This document shows positions 35,031-47,700 of a stretch of 64,000 bases of DNA, in pieces; the stretch's first letter is position 1; every line of letters starts with the position of its first letter. Origin of the DNA: Cylicocyclus nassatus (lineage: Eukaryota; Nematoda; Chromadorea; Rhabditida; Strongylidae); the NCBI GenBank assembly GCA_958299035.1, contig CATQJL010000223.1:8793753-8857752 (forward strand), read 5' to 3'. The notes beneath the pieces were generated by a model. The model saw nothing but the letters and a program-made list of their open reading frames with translations, was not told the origin of the DNA and ran no database searches. A program made the position numbers and the translations under genes.

Positions 35031-38000
35031 TATGATATCCAACAATACACTACCCACTTCCACTGAGATGCTTGGCTGATTTCCTGCTGACGATATCACA
35101 AGCTTTTTTTGTGTCCATTGCGCAAACTGGGTGAACAGCCTACTTCCCCAAAAATAAAGCTAATATAAGCTTTGCAGATATTAGCTTCAGAACGAAGCCT
35201 TTCGGTTTGTTGTCTAGCAAAAATCATCATGAATAAGACTGCCTTGAACTGAAGGTAGAGTTGACCTGAAACTAATAAATATCGCCTTCGATTTATCTAG
35301 AGCGCCTAAGTATCCATAGCAGTGATAGTCACGATCATCGCATACAGTATCCCAGAAATCAAAGCCCTGAAAAGTTTCTCGTTACGAATATTTATGGTTA
35401 ATGTGAGATAAAATGTAAAATACAAGCTTAGAAGATAGAAAAGAGCAGATGTAGTAACGACATTACCGATATCGACTCTTCAAGACCCTCAATATGCATT
35501 CATATGGTTCATCCGAGTAGGCGGCGGCAGCTAGAGGGAACATTTTCTTCCTAGCGAAGTTGTAGTCAAATATAGCAGCATTGAGTGAAGCTGCAAGGCA
35601 AAGTATAACGACTAGTTTGAACCTGCAGAAACATTAAGCTCATCTTCTATGTAGCTCTACGTCTCTTACTTACATATTAATCGTTTTGTTCGCCAAAAGG
35701 CAACGGTATCACGGATACTAAGATCCAAGCCTGTTGCTGAAAAAATGAGAAAATTAGACGGATTAGTGTCGTCTCTGCCATTCTGCAATTCGATATATTT
35801 CTCAGAAATGAAAAGAAAGACAGAAATAGTATCTGACTGCGCAGTGGACCGATTATGTTTGTTTCCGTCACGCAACGGTATCGTGATGTCCTCAGGATCT
35901 GTGACAAAGTTGCAATTGTTACTCGTTTTAGAAAAGCACACTCATACTGATTTGAGTAAAGCGAAGGTCAGCGAGAATCGATTGAAAACGGTTACAAAAA
36001 AGTTTTCGGTTTAAGACTAGCTATAGCTTGCCTGTGAAATTCTAAAATGAGCACAGTTACTCGCACCACTTTCTAAACTGAATCCATACTGCTAAAATAA
36101 GGGTATTGTTTTTGTAGGAGAGGGGTTGGGATATTTGGAAGTCAAAGCACAGAATGTTTTGTAGATATTTCTTATACACTTTGCGCTGTATTAATTGCAC
36201 TGCATTAATGCGCTTAATTTTTAGTGGTCGTCGCTCTCCTCAGCATTTTTTTCTCTGGCTGTCGGAACAAATTGTGATTTAGCAGCTTAACTGCTGCAAG
36301 GTAGGTCAATGGCAATTCTTTAGTATGGTTTGTTAGGTCTCAGTTTGATGCGTGATCCCATTATAGATATGTCAAATTTCCGACAGCCCTTTTTGATTTT
36401 GAAATTATTCTGGTATTTGAGCAGACGACAACCAGTGATTGCTGATAAGTATATTAGGTTGTGTAATAAGTTCTGTCCCATTTTTTCTTTCGATTTTCTC
36501 TCAATATTTCCTGCGATGTTTTGTAAACTGTTTATATGCATTTGAAAGCTCTAAGCCTTCTCTACTAAAACTTTCAATTCGGTTTTCTACATCAGATGAT
36601 ATGAAAAAGTTCTGCAACGTTAAATTTGGTAGCAAACAGGGAAAAAGTTCATTTTCGACAACTACGTTACGTCGCCTTCCTAATTAGTCAGATTGCCTAC
36701 GAATAAGCTCGAAGAATTTGCTACACGTGAGCAAAGAATGCTCTAACTTCTATTGCGCTTCAGGAGTGCTGAAACTTTTCAAAAATCATTTCTGTAGACT
36801 TTAGAAATTCTTCTTTCTAACGCCTTTTTTAACGTTGGTGTTGGGCATCATCTGAAAGCATCCTGAGGAAGACGGTAGGCGGATCATCCAGAAAAGACAG
36901 AAAGGATAGTTTGTGGCTTCAAAATTATCGAATTCGTAGCTCAAATACACAAAATGCTAATTTTGAGAGCTACACAGCTTGTATACGCGAGAAGGCGAAC
37001 ATCGCCGTAACGAAGTCTTGCCTTGCCGACTTCTAAAAAATGTCATTAAGTAGCCGGTGGAAGGAAGTGAACATGCGCAAACAGCGATAGAATAAGTGTA
37101 AAAGTCTAATAGATTGTTTTGCTTGTTTTCATGCTCGTTTCATATGTTTCACCAAAAAAATCGAGAAAAATTTGGAGGAAAAAAGATGTCGAAAATTGAT
37201 TTTTCGGCCCTTTGGATTTTTTATTTCAATGATGAAATCTTTTTCAATTTCCTGCTATGTTGGGTGATGCCTGGCATGAGCCTGTAAAACAGACTTAGAG
37301 CTTTCAAAATCGCATTCACTTTATCTCAAATATAGTCAATGTTAGCAAGAAAAAAACTAAAACAAAAAATGGGACAGAACTTATTACACAACCTAACATT
37401 TCAAGAATAACGAAAGTTGGCAATAGTGACACCCTGAGTGCCCGTGTTTCAATAAGAGGTTAACAGGGAGCACTACCCCAGCAACGGACGAGCTCACGCA
37501 GGCACTACATTTTGTAGCACTTAATGTCCGAAGCGTTGTTGTTTTTTATTTATGCTTTACGTTAAGGCTTCTGCCATTTTCTAAGAATGGAAATAATCAG
37601 CAATCACATTGCCATAAAGACGCGATGGAAATGTTTCGAGCTCAAATCAGCATGTGAAATATGTACAAGCTTGTATGATTGGTGTAGAAAACGAACTTCA
37701 ATATAAAGACAGTTTCATGTACAGTCGGTTTCATCCCGGTTTAGGCGAAAAATTCTACGTGGAGCAGCGCGGGCGCATCACGGAACCATAGCGTCGGCCA
37801 AGCGAAGACTACGGAGAATGAAGAGACGTAGACTTGAATTCTCTGCACGATATGATATACTGTAGTTGCGAAACGGCGCAAACCATTGCGAGGCGGACGC
37901 TCGCCAATTCAACTTTCCCCTAAACGGGTCGAAACCTACTGTACGGGTGAGGGTGGTTTGTTCTACGCGCGCGAGCAGCTGGCAGAGCTATCGTTATTCT

Positions 38001-39584
38001 CGCCCGCCACCCATTGCTGATTTGGCGAGGCGATGCAATACTTTTGGGGGGGGGGGGGGGTCCCGCTCCTAGAGCCGTGGAGCACAAGGCACCAATCACA
38101 AGGATCTGCAGCATATTTGTTCAAGATGCACAAATTGCGCCAGTACCTGTGCCTGTTCCACTTCTGAAACAAGTGATTTTATCGCTAACGAAGCGAAAAA
38201 GGAAATAGAAAGGTAATGACTGCCCTTTCTGCGAAGAGCCTTTTTATATGTTCCACCTTTTATACAAATGTAGTGAGCCCTCTTTGCACAGCTGATTGCA
38301 TAAGTTTTTTGATAAGAGGTTGTATTGAATGCTTTTCTTTTGAATCGCATCACGAATTTGCTGCAACGGTGTTCGACTTTCACTGATTTTGGGCTATGAA
38401 GTGCCTCATTACATTTGGCAAACAAGAGCAAGCAGATTGAGATAAGCCAACTAGTAATTGCTTGAATTGATGGCTACTAAGTGGTTGTGAAACGTATGTA
38501 TGCTCTAGGATGGATCTGCACATCTTCAGAACCTATCTCAACGGCTTTTGCACTAGTTTGTTTTCGGACCCATAAAATTCTTTTCCTGATAAGATGTCAT
38601 GGAACAGAATGTCCTTTTCTGCACTTACATTTACCTACTGTAAGTGGCCATCAGAAACATATATGGTCCAGTCATATTTTGATACGAGCATTGCCTTACG
38701 ACTTCATGAAGAGAACCTAAAATTTCCAGAGATTCCTCTTTTGTTTTTCTACTTCTTTAGGTTTCAATGGATCCGATGAGTAGTATATAACAATGGGTTG
38801 AAAACATTTCACTGACGATTTACCACTAAGGTGTCGTTTGGCGGTACCTTTAATAATATGAATGCTAGTAGGAATGCTTATATTATTAGGTTAGTATGGA
38901 GTGTCCCAAAAATATGCCTACTGTTTGACTGTTGATAACTCTCTTGTAACGAATTCTTTCAAGAAGCTTTAGATACCAGTTTCTAGAGCTGGCTTCAACT
39001 TAGGTTTCAGTGTGGCAAATCAGAAATCCCTTTTCGTTACATTCGTAGGATTACAGTGGGAACTTTGAGGAGGATTTTCACATTTTTTGTAATTCATGCC
39101 AGATGTACCATAACAACCAATTTCTGCAATTCTTTAAAGATCTGACGGCAACTCGAAAAGCTCTATCAAAGCGCAAAAATGTGCGTACTGAAATCAGCAT
39201 GCGTGACACGTGAAGAACTTGTTGCACTTGTTGCGCTTCTTTTCATAATGAAAAATGAGCAAATGCCGAAATTGCTCCTTTTTGCCTTTAAGATTTCCAA
39301 CTTTAGAAGCTGCGAGATCCAAGTAAGTCAAATTTCCACCGAAATCAGTAGGCGTATCCTAAAGAGCACATTCAGCCCTTCCAAATGATATACGCATCTT
39401 GCCGCAAACCAGCAGCTCCTCAAGAATAGGAGGAAGGATGGGAAAACGCTACGATCTTATGGAACGACCTAATACAATCTGAGAAGAAGAGAATCTAGAG
39501 AACTTTCACATACTGCTCATTCAAACATTTGATGCAACCTAGAGCATTTCTGGACTGGCGGTCCCTAATTGCGGACTTATTAAG

Positions 39585-39809
39585 GTATGGTTCCCGATTG
39601 GCATGGAGGTGCCTTGGTAAAGGAACTATAGGATTTTTTCGCTTTTGAATAATTCACTTGAAAACAAGCCATTCTATCTTACAGATAAAGCTGAAATCAA
39701 CACGAAGTGCAGCAAGTCATCAAAACTTCCCATCAACAGATGGAAAGATCATAGACACTACCTCGGGATATCCCTCAGCGACTGGGGAATGAAGGGATGT
39801 CCTGTTTAA
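39585..39809 (+). pseudogene. Orphan last two exons of a class 3 lipase, block B
   Basis: Exon 39585-39616 has lost 20 bases relative to the block A copy and no longer keeps phase. The last exon 39685-39809 is open and reads TKCSKSSKLP, DHRHYLG and GCPV with TAA. It is the tandem-block equivalent of 12172-12410. Confidence 0.74.
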
Positions 39810-40681
39810 TCATTGCCAAATACATTTCTGCATTTATCTGTGTTGCTACCACACACTACAACAGCATTTTTCACTCACGAGGCTTCGCACCTTGTGCTTT
39901 AACCTAGCTCGGTAAGCGTACGAGGGTTGCGCCATAGAATCTTATGACTGTTTGTGAAAAACAGAGCCCATCTGAGCTGAGAGGTTTAAAAGTTGAACAG
40001 AGCAAAAATACTCAGATATTTAAACGAGCCTTGGTAGACCCCCTCTTTCCCTCCGAACTTCAGTCATCGCTCAGGTAGGGGGGTCTACTTTGACATCGCC
40101 ACAATCCGGCACTCTTTTTGCCGGAACGCTGCCTTTAAGTGTTGCTACTACTCTCATGTAAAAGTACTAGCTGGCATATAGTGCTCCGCCCGAATCTATC
40201 AATATACTATAATGAAGGACATCATTCCCTCGTTTTATATATTTGTTCCTGTCCCACTTCTAGATGCTGTTTTCTTAAACTTGATACATTTTTGTCATCA
40301 GCATGCCCGCTTGATCCCGTATGCGCGTACATCGTAAATTTTGTGTGTTCCCCTGAGGATTCCAGGAAATCACTTCTTATTTTCAAGAAGGACCGCATGC
40401 ACTACCACCTCCGCTGGGGTGGGATCACGGTTTATAAGAAAGCTTCACTTCCTGGAGCTCCAGATAGTAAATTTTATGCCGTCCCTATTCGTAAATATTC
40501 CCTCCATCCTCCACGACAAACATGTTGAGAGGCAGTAAGAATCTGTACAAGCAGTACTTCTTGATAGCAGGGGCATTCGTCTTCATAAATTCGTAGGATT
40601 TCCATTCTCATTCCTTCAAAAGGTAAACAATTTACGCTGAGGTACGTACGTCCACAATTGCATCCGCTTATCTACTTAATA

Positions 40682-41365
40682 TTAGGTTGGAAACTAAGTT
40701 TTGCAACTAGTCTCATAACTTCCCTCTCACTCAACATGGCGCACTCAAATTCTGCCACTGCGTTGGTTATTACATAAGCTACAAGCGCAGCTGCTGTCCT
40801 ACCAAGTTCTGACGTCGCAGTGAGGGTTACGGTAGGTGCATGGTATGAAGGGAAAAAATTCAAAGTTTGACGGATTGAGCTGAAACTTGGCATAGGGGTG
40901 TTAATCGACATGCTGATCACGAAAACGATAGTGAAATTGCGTGATAAGGGTTTTTTGTAGGATTACTGTAGGTCTATGATATGGGGTCTCACCTTAGAAG
41001 ACAAGGAAAAAGACGCTGATTCAACAAATGAATGTGATATTCTCGTTTGGCTAGTCAAATAACCTTACTATGTAAAGTATCAGCGGAATTTGAGCTTTAG
41101 ATTCTTTAGTCATTGACGGTCGTCGGATTACTGCGCATGGTCTAGGCTGCCAATGGCTTCATTTTAGCTTAAAACCCCAAAAATTCTCAAATTTTACTAG
41201 TTTCCGAAAAACGCCCGAAACTTTTCTACTTCGTGTTCGAAATATAGACAATTTGTGCTCATTTATAGCTCACATAGCTTTCTACATAATGCTAAAGTTT
41301 GAGTGCGCCTTATCCAAAGAGAGTGAAGTTACTAAACCAGTTGCAAAACTTAGTTTCCAGCCTAA
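40682..41365. mobile_element. TTAGGTTGGAAAC MITE, 684 bp, block B
   Basis: Inverted termini TTAGGTTGGAAACTAAGTTT flanked by TA. The block A sequence CTTAATACTTTCG near 13995 is the clean empty site. The arms share about 60 bases; the interior is non-coding. Confidence 0.88.
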
Positions 41366-42825
41366 TACTTTCGTGACCCTTACAGTTTCTTGAAAAATTT
41401 GGAATTTTTTTAACATTTTTAAAAACCCTTAAAAACCCTAAATTAGGGCTTAACATGCTTGAATACCTTCCGCCTTATCCCCTTAACACTCATCTATTTC
41501 TCTAAACCTTCTCAAAGAATCCTAGAAATTTTCAAACTTGAAATATACGAGCTTTCAAGATCCTTCAATAACCACTTTTAACATTTTCAAAAGTCCCTAA
41601 GTATCTTAACTAAAGCCCTAACATGTTTAAATACCTTTTATCTTATGCCCCCAGCATTACCCAATTTTTCCCGATTTTTAAAAATTTTTCGAAATTTTGG
41701 TCCGTCACTTACACAGTAATAAGTGATTTTTTCACTCCCAATGTATTCGCGTTGACCAGCGAAAATTCACCATTATAGGCTGTGCAATATATTGCACGAC
41801 GATACAATATATTGCAAAGTCTCTTATTTATTGGGTGAGACCCACTGGAAAATTGAATAGGCTCAACCAGGAATCTTTACCCCGCCGTACCGGGCCCCCC
41901 ATTAACCCCTGCCCCTCGGACCAAGCTTCCCCCGGACCGGTTTGACCCGGGGAATTTTTTGGTCATAGCCCCGTCTCCTTAGCCCCGCCCACTCTCGAGT
42001 TATGGCCTGGTCTTTAACCGGGTTTTTCAAAACTCGCTCCAGGGTGATATTAAAATTCTGAAAAAATTATAGCTTAGTCAGGCACACACTAGATGTATAT
42101 GTGCAAAATTGCAGACTCCTAGCTTTACCGTAACCCGAAATCCGAAAATCCGAGTTTTTGCCAATTTTTGAAAAATCGATTTTTTAAAAACATCCATAAT
42201 TCACCAAAAAGTCAGGTTAGGTAGAACTCCAGTAACGAAGGCCCCCACAATTTTTTCAACTTTTTCTATAGTGTTTGAATATAACTTTTTCCTTTTTTTA
42301 AAAGTTTTAGGGGCGGTGCGCCGCGCGCAGATAACCGGCAAAGTTGTTCCTTTGCTGAAAAAAAAAACAGAACGCACTTTCTCTCAGAATGGTCGCCCGT
42401 AAGCTTTTATCACACTTTAGACGTATTTCGTCTAAGTTTTTGAATTTTGAGGCTGGGAAACGCGAAGAACTCGAATTTTGGCGAAATTTTAATGAAAATG
42501 CAAAAAATGGAAAAAAAATCCCAGTCATTTTCCTTGATAATTTGATCATACCCGTATACACCCAAAACGCCTATCCTCCAGGGCTAAGTCCTGAGATTCG
42601 TTTCATTATTAACAGGGTAATTAAACCATCGAAGCCAGCGTTGTGACGTCAAAGTGACGTCATAGGATTTCGTCACAGTCCAAGTACCTCAAACCTGGGT
42701 AATCAAACCAGACTTTGATTGGTTTGATTACCCAAGTTTGAGGTACCTGAGCTTAGTTAATAATCTCACCCACCGTTAAATGTCCCTTTCGTAATCAATT
42801 GATGTAACCTTCGTATTTAGCATGT

Positions 42826-43083
42826 TCGATAACCCCTGTGCGAACTCCCAGCCCCGTAGCTCAAACTTTGCAAAAATCGATAAAATCAATAAAACTAGCA
42901 TATGATTCCAAAAACTGATATTGTATTCGTAATCAGCGTGCTCACTTACCCCCTGTGCCAACTCCCACCCCTGTAGCTCAAACTTTGCAAAAAATCGATA
43001 AAATCGATATGGATCGATAACGAAAAGTAGGCTATGACAGACAGACAGACAGACATACACACATTCACCTTTATATATAAGAT
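42826..43083 (-). repeat. RTE-like tail, copy 5
   Basis: Block B counterpart of 15846-16108, with the same two-unit array, GACAGACAGACAGAC and TTTATATATAAGAT end. Confidence 0.62.
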
Positions 43084-44515
43084 ACAAGACAAAATCTCGG
43101 TTGGATAAGAAAGGCTAAGTTCAAACTAATTTCAAAGTTTGGGAACAGTAGCAGCACGCGCTTGGAGTGAGCGCTCTACTGGAATTTTCCTGCTGGAACT
43201 TCCGGATCAGTATGAACGCAGCCGAAGGCAAACATCAACATTTTCCCTAATAGAGCAAGTGAAGCTTCTGGCGACAGTTTAGCGAAAGTTGAAAGGTAAG
43301 TTTCCGAACTTCGCCGCGAACGCCGCGTACCAAATGCCCAAACCAAATGCCTCATCAGACTTCCGCCGTTCAAACCTCGTCGAGGAGAACGTGCCGAGAA
43401 ACAATCCAACAATCCAGAACGGATTCACCAACTTCTTACAACGGTCAGTTCGCACGATGTGACGGACATCACAGAGGCTAATCAGTGAGTCAAAAGCAAT
43501 ACATCTGCGCTATTGTAGGTCGCATAGTAACATAAGGGGCAAGAGATCGACCGCTGTGTCACTCGTTTATTTTTGTTGTTCATACCCCGGTGTATCCGCG
43601 GCGGCATCTAGTGATTTTCGTGCCGATATTTTGACCTTGTGCACTAAAATTGTACATTTTATGTTTGAAAAAAAACGCCTCATTATGTTCCTCATATGTT
43701 TGCCTAACCGGTAATGACAGGTTTTCGGCCCTTTTGTTAGCCAAGTGTTCTTTCATTTTAACACTCAAAAATCTTCTAATTTCTCCTATGTACGTCGTGC
43801 CACAATTCAAGCATTCCAAGTGACAAGCGATACCCTCCGCGCAATGACCTAACTTCCGCAGGGCGGACATGTATTTTTCTGGTATACTCTCCGTCATGCA
43901 ATCTGTTTCAAACAACTTTCTGATGTTACAAGCATTGATGACCAGCGTCACCTCATTTTCTAACTGCTACTATGCATCTGTTTGCTTTACTGAAACTATC
44001 GAACAAATATGGCTTACAGAGTAGGTTCTTGTTGTCATTTACTTTGCCTAGTGTTACTTTTTGCGTGTACAGTAGATGTTCGCTGCCGGGACTTCGCAGT
44101 AGTAAAGCCATTCCTCAAAGCAGTTCTGGATGCTAGCTGTCCCGACTCAAATCGTTCTATTTGGCCGTGCACCCTTCTGCAGCCTCTTGTACATCTTGTG
44201 AATGATGGAAAGTTATAGGCCTAAGGCATACTTTCTGTGATTGTAAAAACGCTATGGCGAATGGGCGTTTGCCGGATTTCCACAGATTCAGCGTGAGCGG
44301 GTTTAAATGCATGGGTGAGTAATTTCTGTGAGTTGTTGTAAAAGCATGGAATCCAACCCAAGCAAAGGGCTTTTACGATCAATAATGAAGAGTTTTCGCG
44401 ATGCCAGATCGCGCAGCGACTGAATTTGTCTGAGGTATGCCTTCGGCCTTACAGCTGTAGGGTGGACAGATGTAGCTTGAACAAGTAGATTCTTAGAGCT
44501 TTCCTTCCTAAACAT
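43084..44515 (-). mobile_element. GIY-YIG retroelement (Penelope-like) fragment, copy 3
   Basis: Minus frame 43580-43951 is the longest of the three: INACNIRKLFE, LECLNCGTTYIGEIRRF, MKEHLANKRAENLSLP, then ISARK-like IGTKITR. The minus frame at 44303-44515 is repeated at 17335-17547 and unrecognised. No reverse transcriptase signature. Confidence 0.62.
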
Positions 44516-44740
44516 TTGATTCGAACAGTGCCATTAGAGAGATTTATCTGGGTGTGCAGAAAGGAAAGCCAACAATGAGCGGGGGTTCTCGTCTGAGCTT
44601 GATGTACTGCGACTGCTCGTTTAAAAATCTAAGTATTTTTGCTCTGTTCAATTTTTCAACCTCTCTGCTCAGATGAGCTCTGTTTTTCACAAACAGTCAT
44701 AAGATTCTATGGCGCAACCCTCGTACGTTCACGGAGCTAG

Positions 44741-47700
44741 TTAAAGCACAAGGTGCGAAGCCTCGTGAGTGAAAAATGCTGTTGTAGTGTGTGGTAGCAA
44801 CACAGATGAATGCAGAAATGTATTTGGCAATGATTGAACAGGACATCCCTTTATTCCCCAGTCGCTGAGGAGTATTCCAAAGTAGTGTCTATGATCTGTC
44901 CATGCTTTGATGGGAAGTTTTAGTGAGTTGCTGCACTTCGTGTTGGATTCAGCTTCATCTGTAAGATAGAATGGCTTGTTTTCAAGTGAAGTATTCAAAA
45001 GCGGAAGAAGTCTCATAGTTTTTTTACCAAGGCACACTTCGTATTTTGAATCAGGCTCCATGCCATTCGGGAACCATACCTTAATGAATTCGCAATTAGG
45101 GACCGCCAGGTCAGAAATGCTCTAGGTTGCAACAAATGTTCAAATGAGAAGTATGTGAAAGTTTTCTAGGTTTTCTTGCTCTCAGATTGTATGTTCCTTG
45201 AGACGTGCGTAACAAGACGCTCCCTAAAAAAATTGAAAGGCAACAAGCAACCCCTAAAATTGTTTAAAAGGAACGATGGATCAAGCAAGCCCTACAATAA
45301 ACACTAAAGATACGCAAGAATTGTGATCCGTAATCTTTGAAGCTTAGATCTACGACATTTGAGTAATTCTAGGGATCGAATCTTTTGACAAAAAAATCCT
45401 ACATAACTCCCACGCATTATAAGCACTTGCTCCATGTTTCCATTGCTAATAATTTGGAAAGAACATAGGCCGAAAATTGGCAACCTCTCGCATAGTGGTA
45501 TAAGAAATTTTCTCCCCTATATTTTCTCCCCTATTCTCTCCCCTTTCCCCCGGTTGTCTAAAAACATCTTATTTACCAAAATAAACCCGAAGATGGAGAC
45601 GTTTTGTTTATGACTTATCTTCATTTTTGTCTAGCAGCAGAAGAATTACAGCAACTATACATTTGTGTGTATGGGAAGGCATATGCATGAGCAACTCAAA
45701 ATACGTGGAATATGGTGGGAGGGGGGAGGAAGAGGGAAGCGATATGATCTTTGAGTGAAATATTCTTTGCAACTTTTGGCTTTGTTTGAATGGGCACGTC
45801 CTGCGCGAGCTGTGATTATCTTGTAAAGTTTGCTTGGTTCCATAAACAGTGACCTTAACATATTCTTAGTCTTTGCTTTGTTGTGGTTTCATAAAAAGCA
45901 ACGTTGTTTTCTTCACAACCTTACAAAAGTGATAACTGTTTTTACTTGTGTTTCCTTTGTTTTTGAAGAAATGCTTTCAACCTCAGGTTTTTATAAGCGG
46001 TTTTGAAATAGGCACCAGAGTGTGCTGAACGTACACTTAGATGCGTGTATTTGCTCCATTTTAGGTTTTGAGCTTTCGAAAAAGTAACCTCATTTTTTGT
46101 CAGCAGCACTATGATAAACGCAATGTGATTCAAATGTTCTAAAACCCACTAAACTTTCTCTAGCCTCACAGAAAGTCTCAAAATGCTCACCTCATGCTTA
46201 TGATGAGTGTAGGGATTGCCAAATGGAACATGCGGCACTGCATCTCTATCGTTGACGACGCGGAATGAATAGTCCATCTGCGAAAGAATGGTGACCAAAA
46301 TTTCAGACCTCAGAGAAGAAAGTTTGTTGTCGTTTTTTTGTTCGTAGTTTCTAGATTTCTTGATTATCTCAGGTTGAGCCATATTGCTGTGACATGATGC
46401 AAACGTCGCAGAAGCTTGAAAATGTATAAGTTTTCAAAAATTCAAATTTATCTTATTCCACCATCAGGCACGGTGGTTTAAGCATGCTGAATACGATAAC
46501 GTATTGGGAGAAGGGGATACTGGCATACGGAAGAGGAACAGGTACAAAAAAACTTCAAAAAACTGTATAAGTTAGGGAAATTGTAGTTTTTAGTATACTG
46601 ACAGGGCAGGGCGAGCGGGTATCCCAGCATGTTGTAGAAATGATTATGTACAATCCTACCTCTGCATTGAACACTTTGCTAAATGCATCATCGCCTGTTC
46701 TCGCTGTCCGAATGTTACCAGCTTTATCTGAGTTGCAGGGATATCGTACTTCCTTTTGATGTAGTGTGCTGCCAGAGACGCTATGGCACCTCCGAGCGAA
46801 TGGCCGGTCACCTATATTTTTGGTCACATGAAACGATCTCTGTGCGTTCAACACGTACCCATATTTCGTAGTCAGGGTGATTTCCGTGGTGTACTTCGAA
46901 GGCCTCTCTTAGGCCAGTCCACACACTCAAGAAAGCATCATAGAAATATTTAGACACTTTACCTGGCCCAAGGAACCATGTGTTCTTAAGCAACGGCTAA
47001 TCTACGCAATCTCGGCTAATTATTTCATACAAATTACCATAACATTTCTCTTGAACACTTCTTGCAGCAGTTGACTTCCACTATTTGTGCCTCTGTAATA
47101 ATAAGTGATCAGCTGCGAGGGATTACATACAGGGGATGCCAATCTAGGTGCCACGGTTGGCGCAGCTCGGGCTGCCGCACCCATTTTGGCACCCAAACTG
47201 GCATTCTCTGTAAAAAGATTCTCAATTTCTTTTATCTGGCACGTAAACGAAGGCAGCATTTTGGAAGATACAAAGCTTCTGCAATCTTAACATAATGTGA
47301 CAGTTAATCTTTCAATTAAGGAGAGCACTATTCAAAGCAATTTCTCTAACTTCAAATAGTCTTGCACTATCTCTTACACATCTGCTCGCACTTGTTCCGC
47401 GTACTGGGTATTCCCATAGCTTTAGCATTCTATAACAGAAGTTCTCTTTTTCGAGAAGGATCACACAAGAAATTTACAAGGGCTGTACCTGAATTCAAGT
47501 CGATCTATCTGGAGACGTTTTGGACATTTTAGACATGATTGTATTGTAAGTTGCCAGAAGCAGATCAAATTTGTTCAAAAGCGGCGTTCGATCAAATCTG
47601 GGTTTATAGGGAGCTCACGTTGATACTAATTTTAACGCCCTAAACAAGATATTGCGCAAGACCTTAAGCCACAGCTCAGATTTTGCAATCACGGCTAAGA

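Larger units (their letters stand above)
32737..35675 (-). pseudogene. Class 3 lipase-like gene L4, 5' half only
   Basis: Retained pieces are the leader ending AT at 35675-35674, signal-peptide exon 35467-35622 (start codon split AT|G, then MFKLVVILCLAASLNA and FPLAAAAYSD), exon 35266-35366 (CYGYLGAL, KAIFISFR), exon 32811-32865 (RGTNGGSQLLQEVFK) and the first 32 bases of the next exon, 32737-32768 (NTWFLGPGKV). The gene stops there, at the right end of a TA-flanked foldback element. No catalytic Ser exon follows on this strand. The signal-peptide exon is 156 bases against 157 in L3, so its donor is in the wrong phase for the next exon. L4 is the copy of L5 at the left edge of tandem block B. 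A 684 bp MITE sits in the intron at 34347-35030. Confidence 0.78.
32737..41712 (+). repeat. Segmental duplication block B
   Basis: Matches block C (46962-55537) almost base for base over about 9 kb and in the same orientation. It contains L4, a spacer, the orphan lipase exons and one TTAGG-type MITE. Relative to C it has an extra MITE (34347-35030), a tandem 26-base repeat at 33075-33126 and about 70 bases near 33800 that C lacks; it does not have the hAT element found in C. Confidence 0.9.

Noticed and set aside
37866..38208. Open frames at 8466, 37866 and 51689 with RSTRASSWQSYRYSRP-like translation
   Set aside because: They are frames across a duplicated spacer and a poly-G tract (38045-38060); frames differ between copies and no family is seen.
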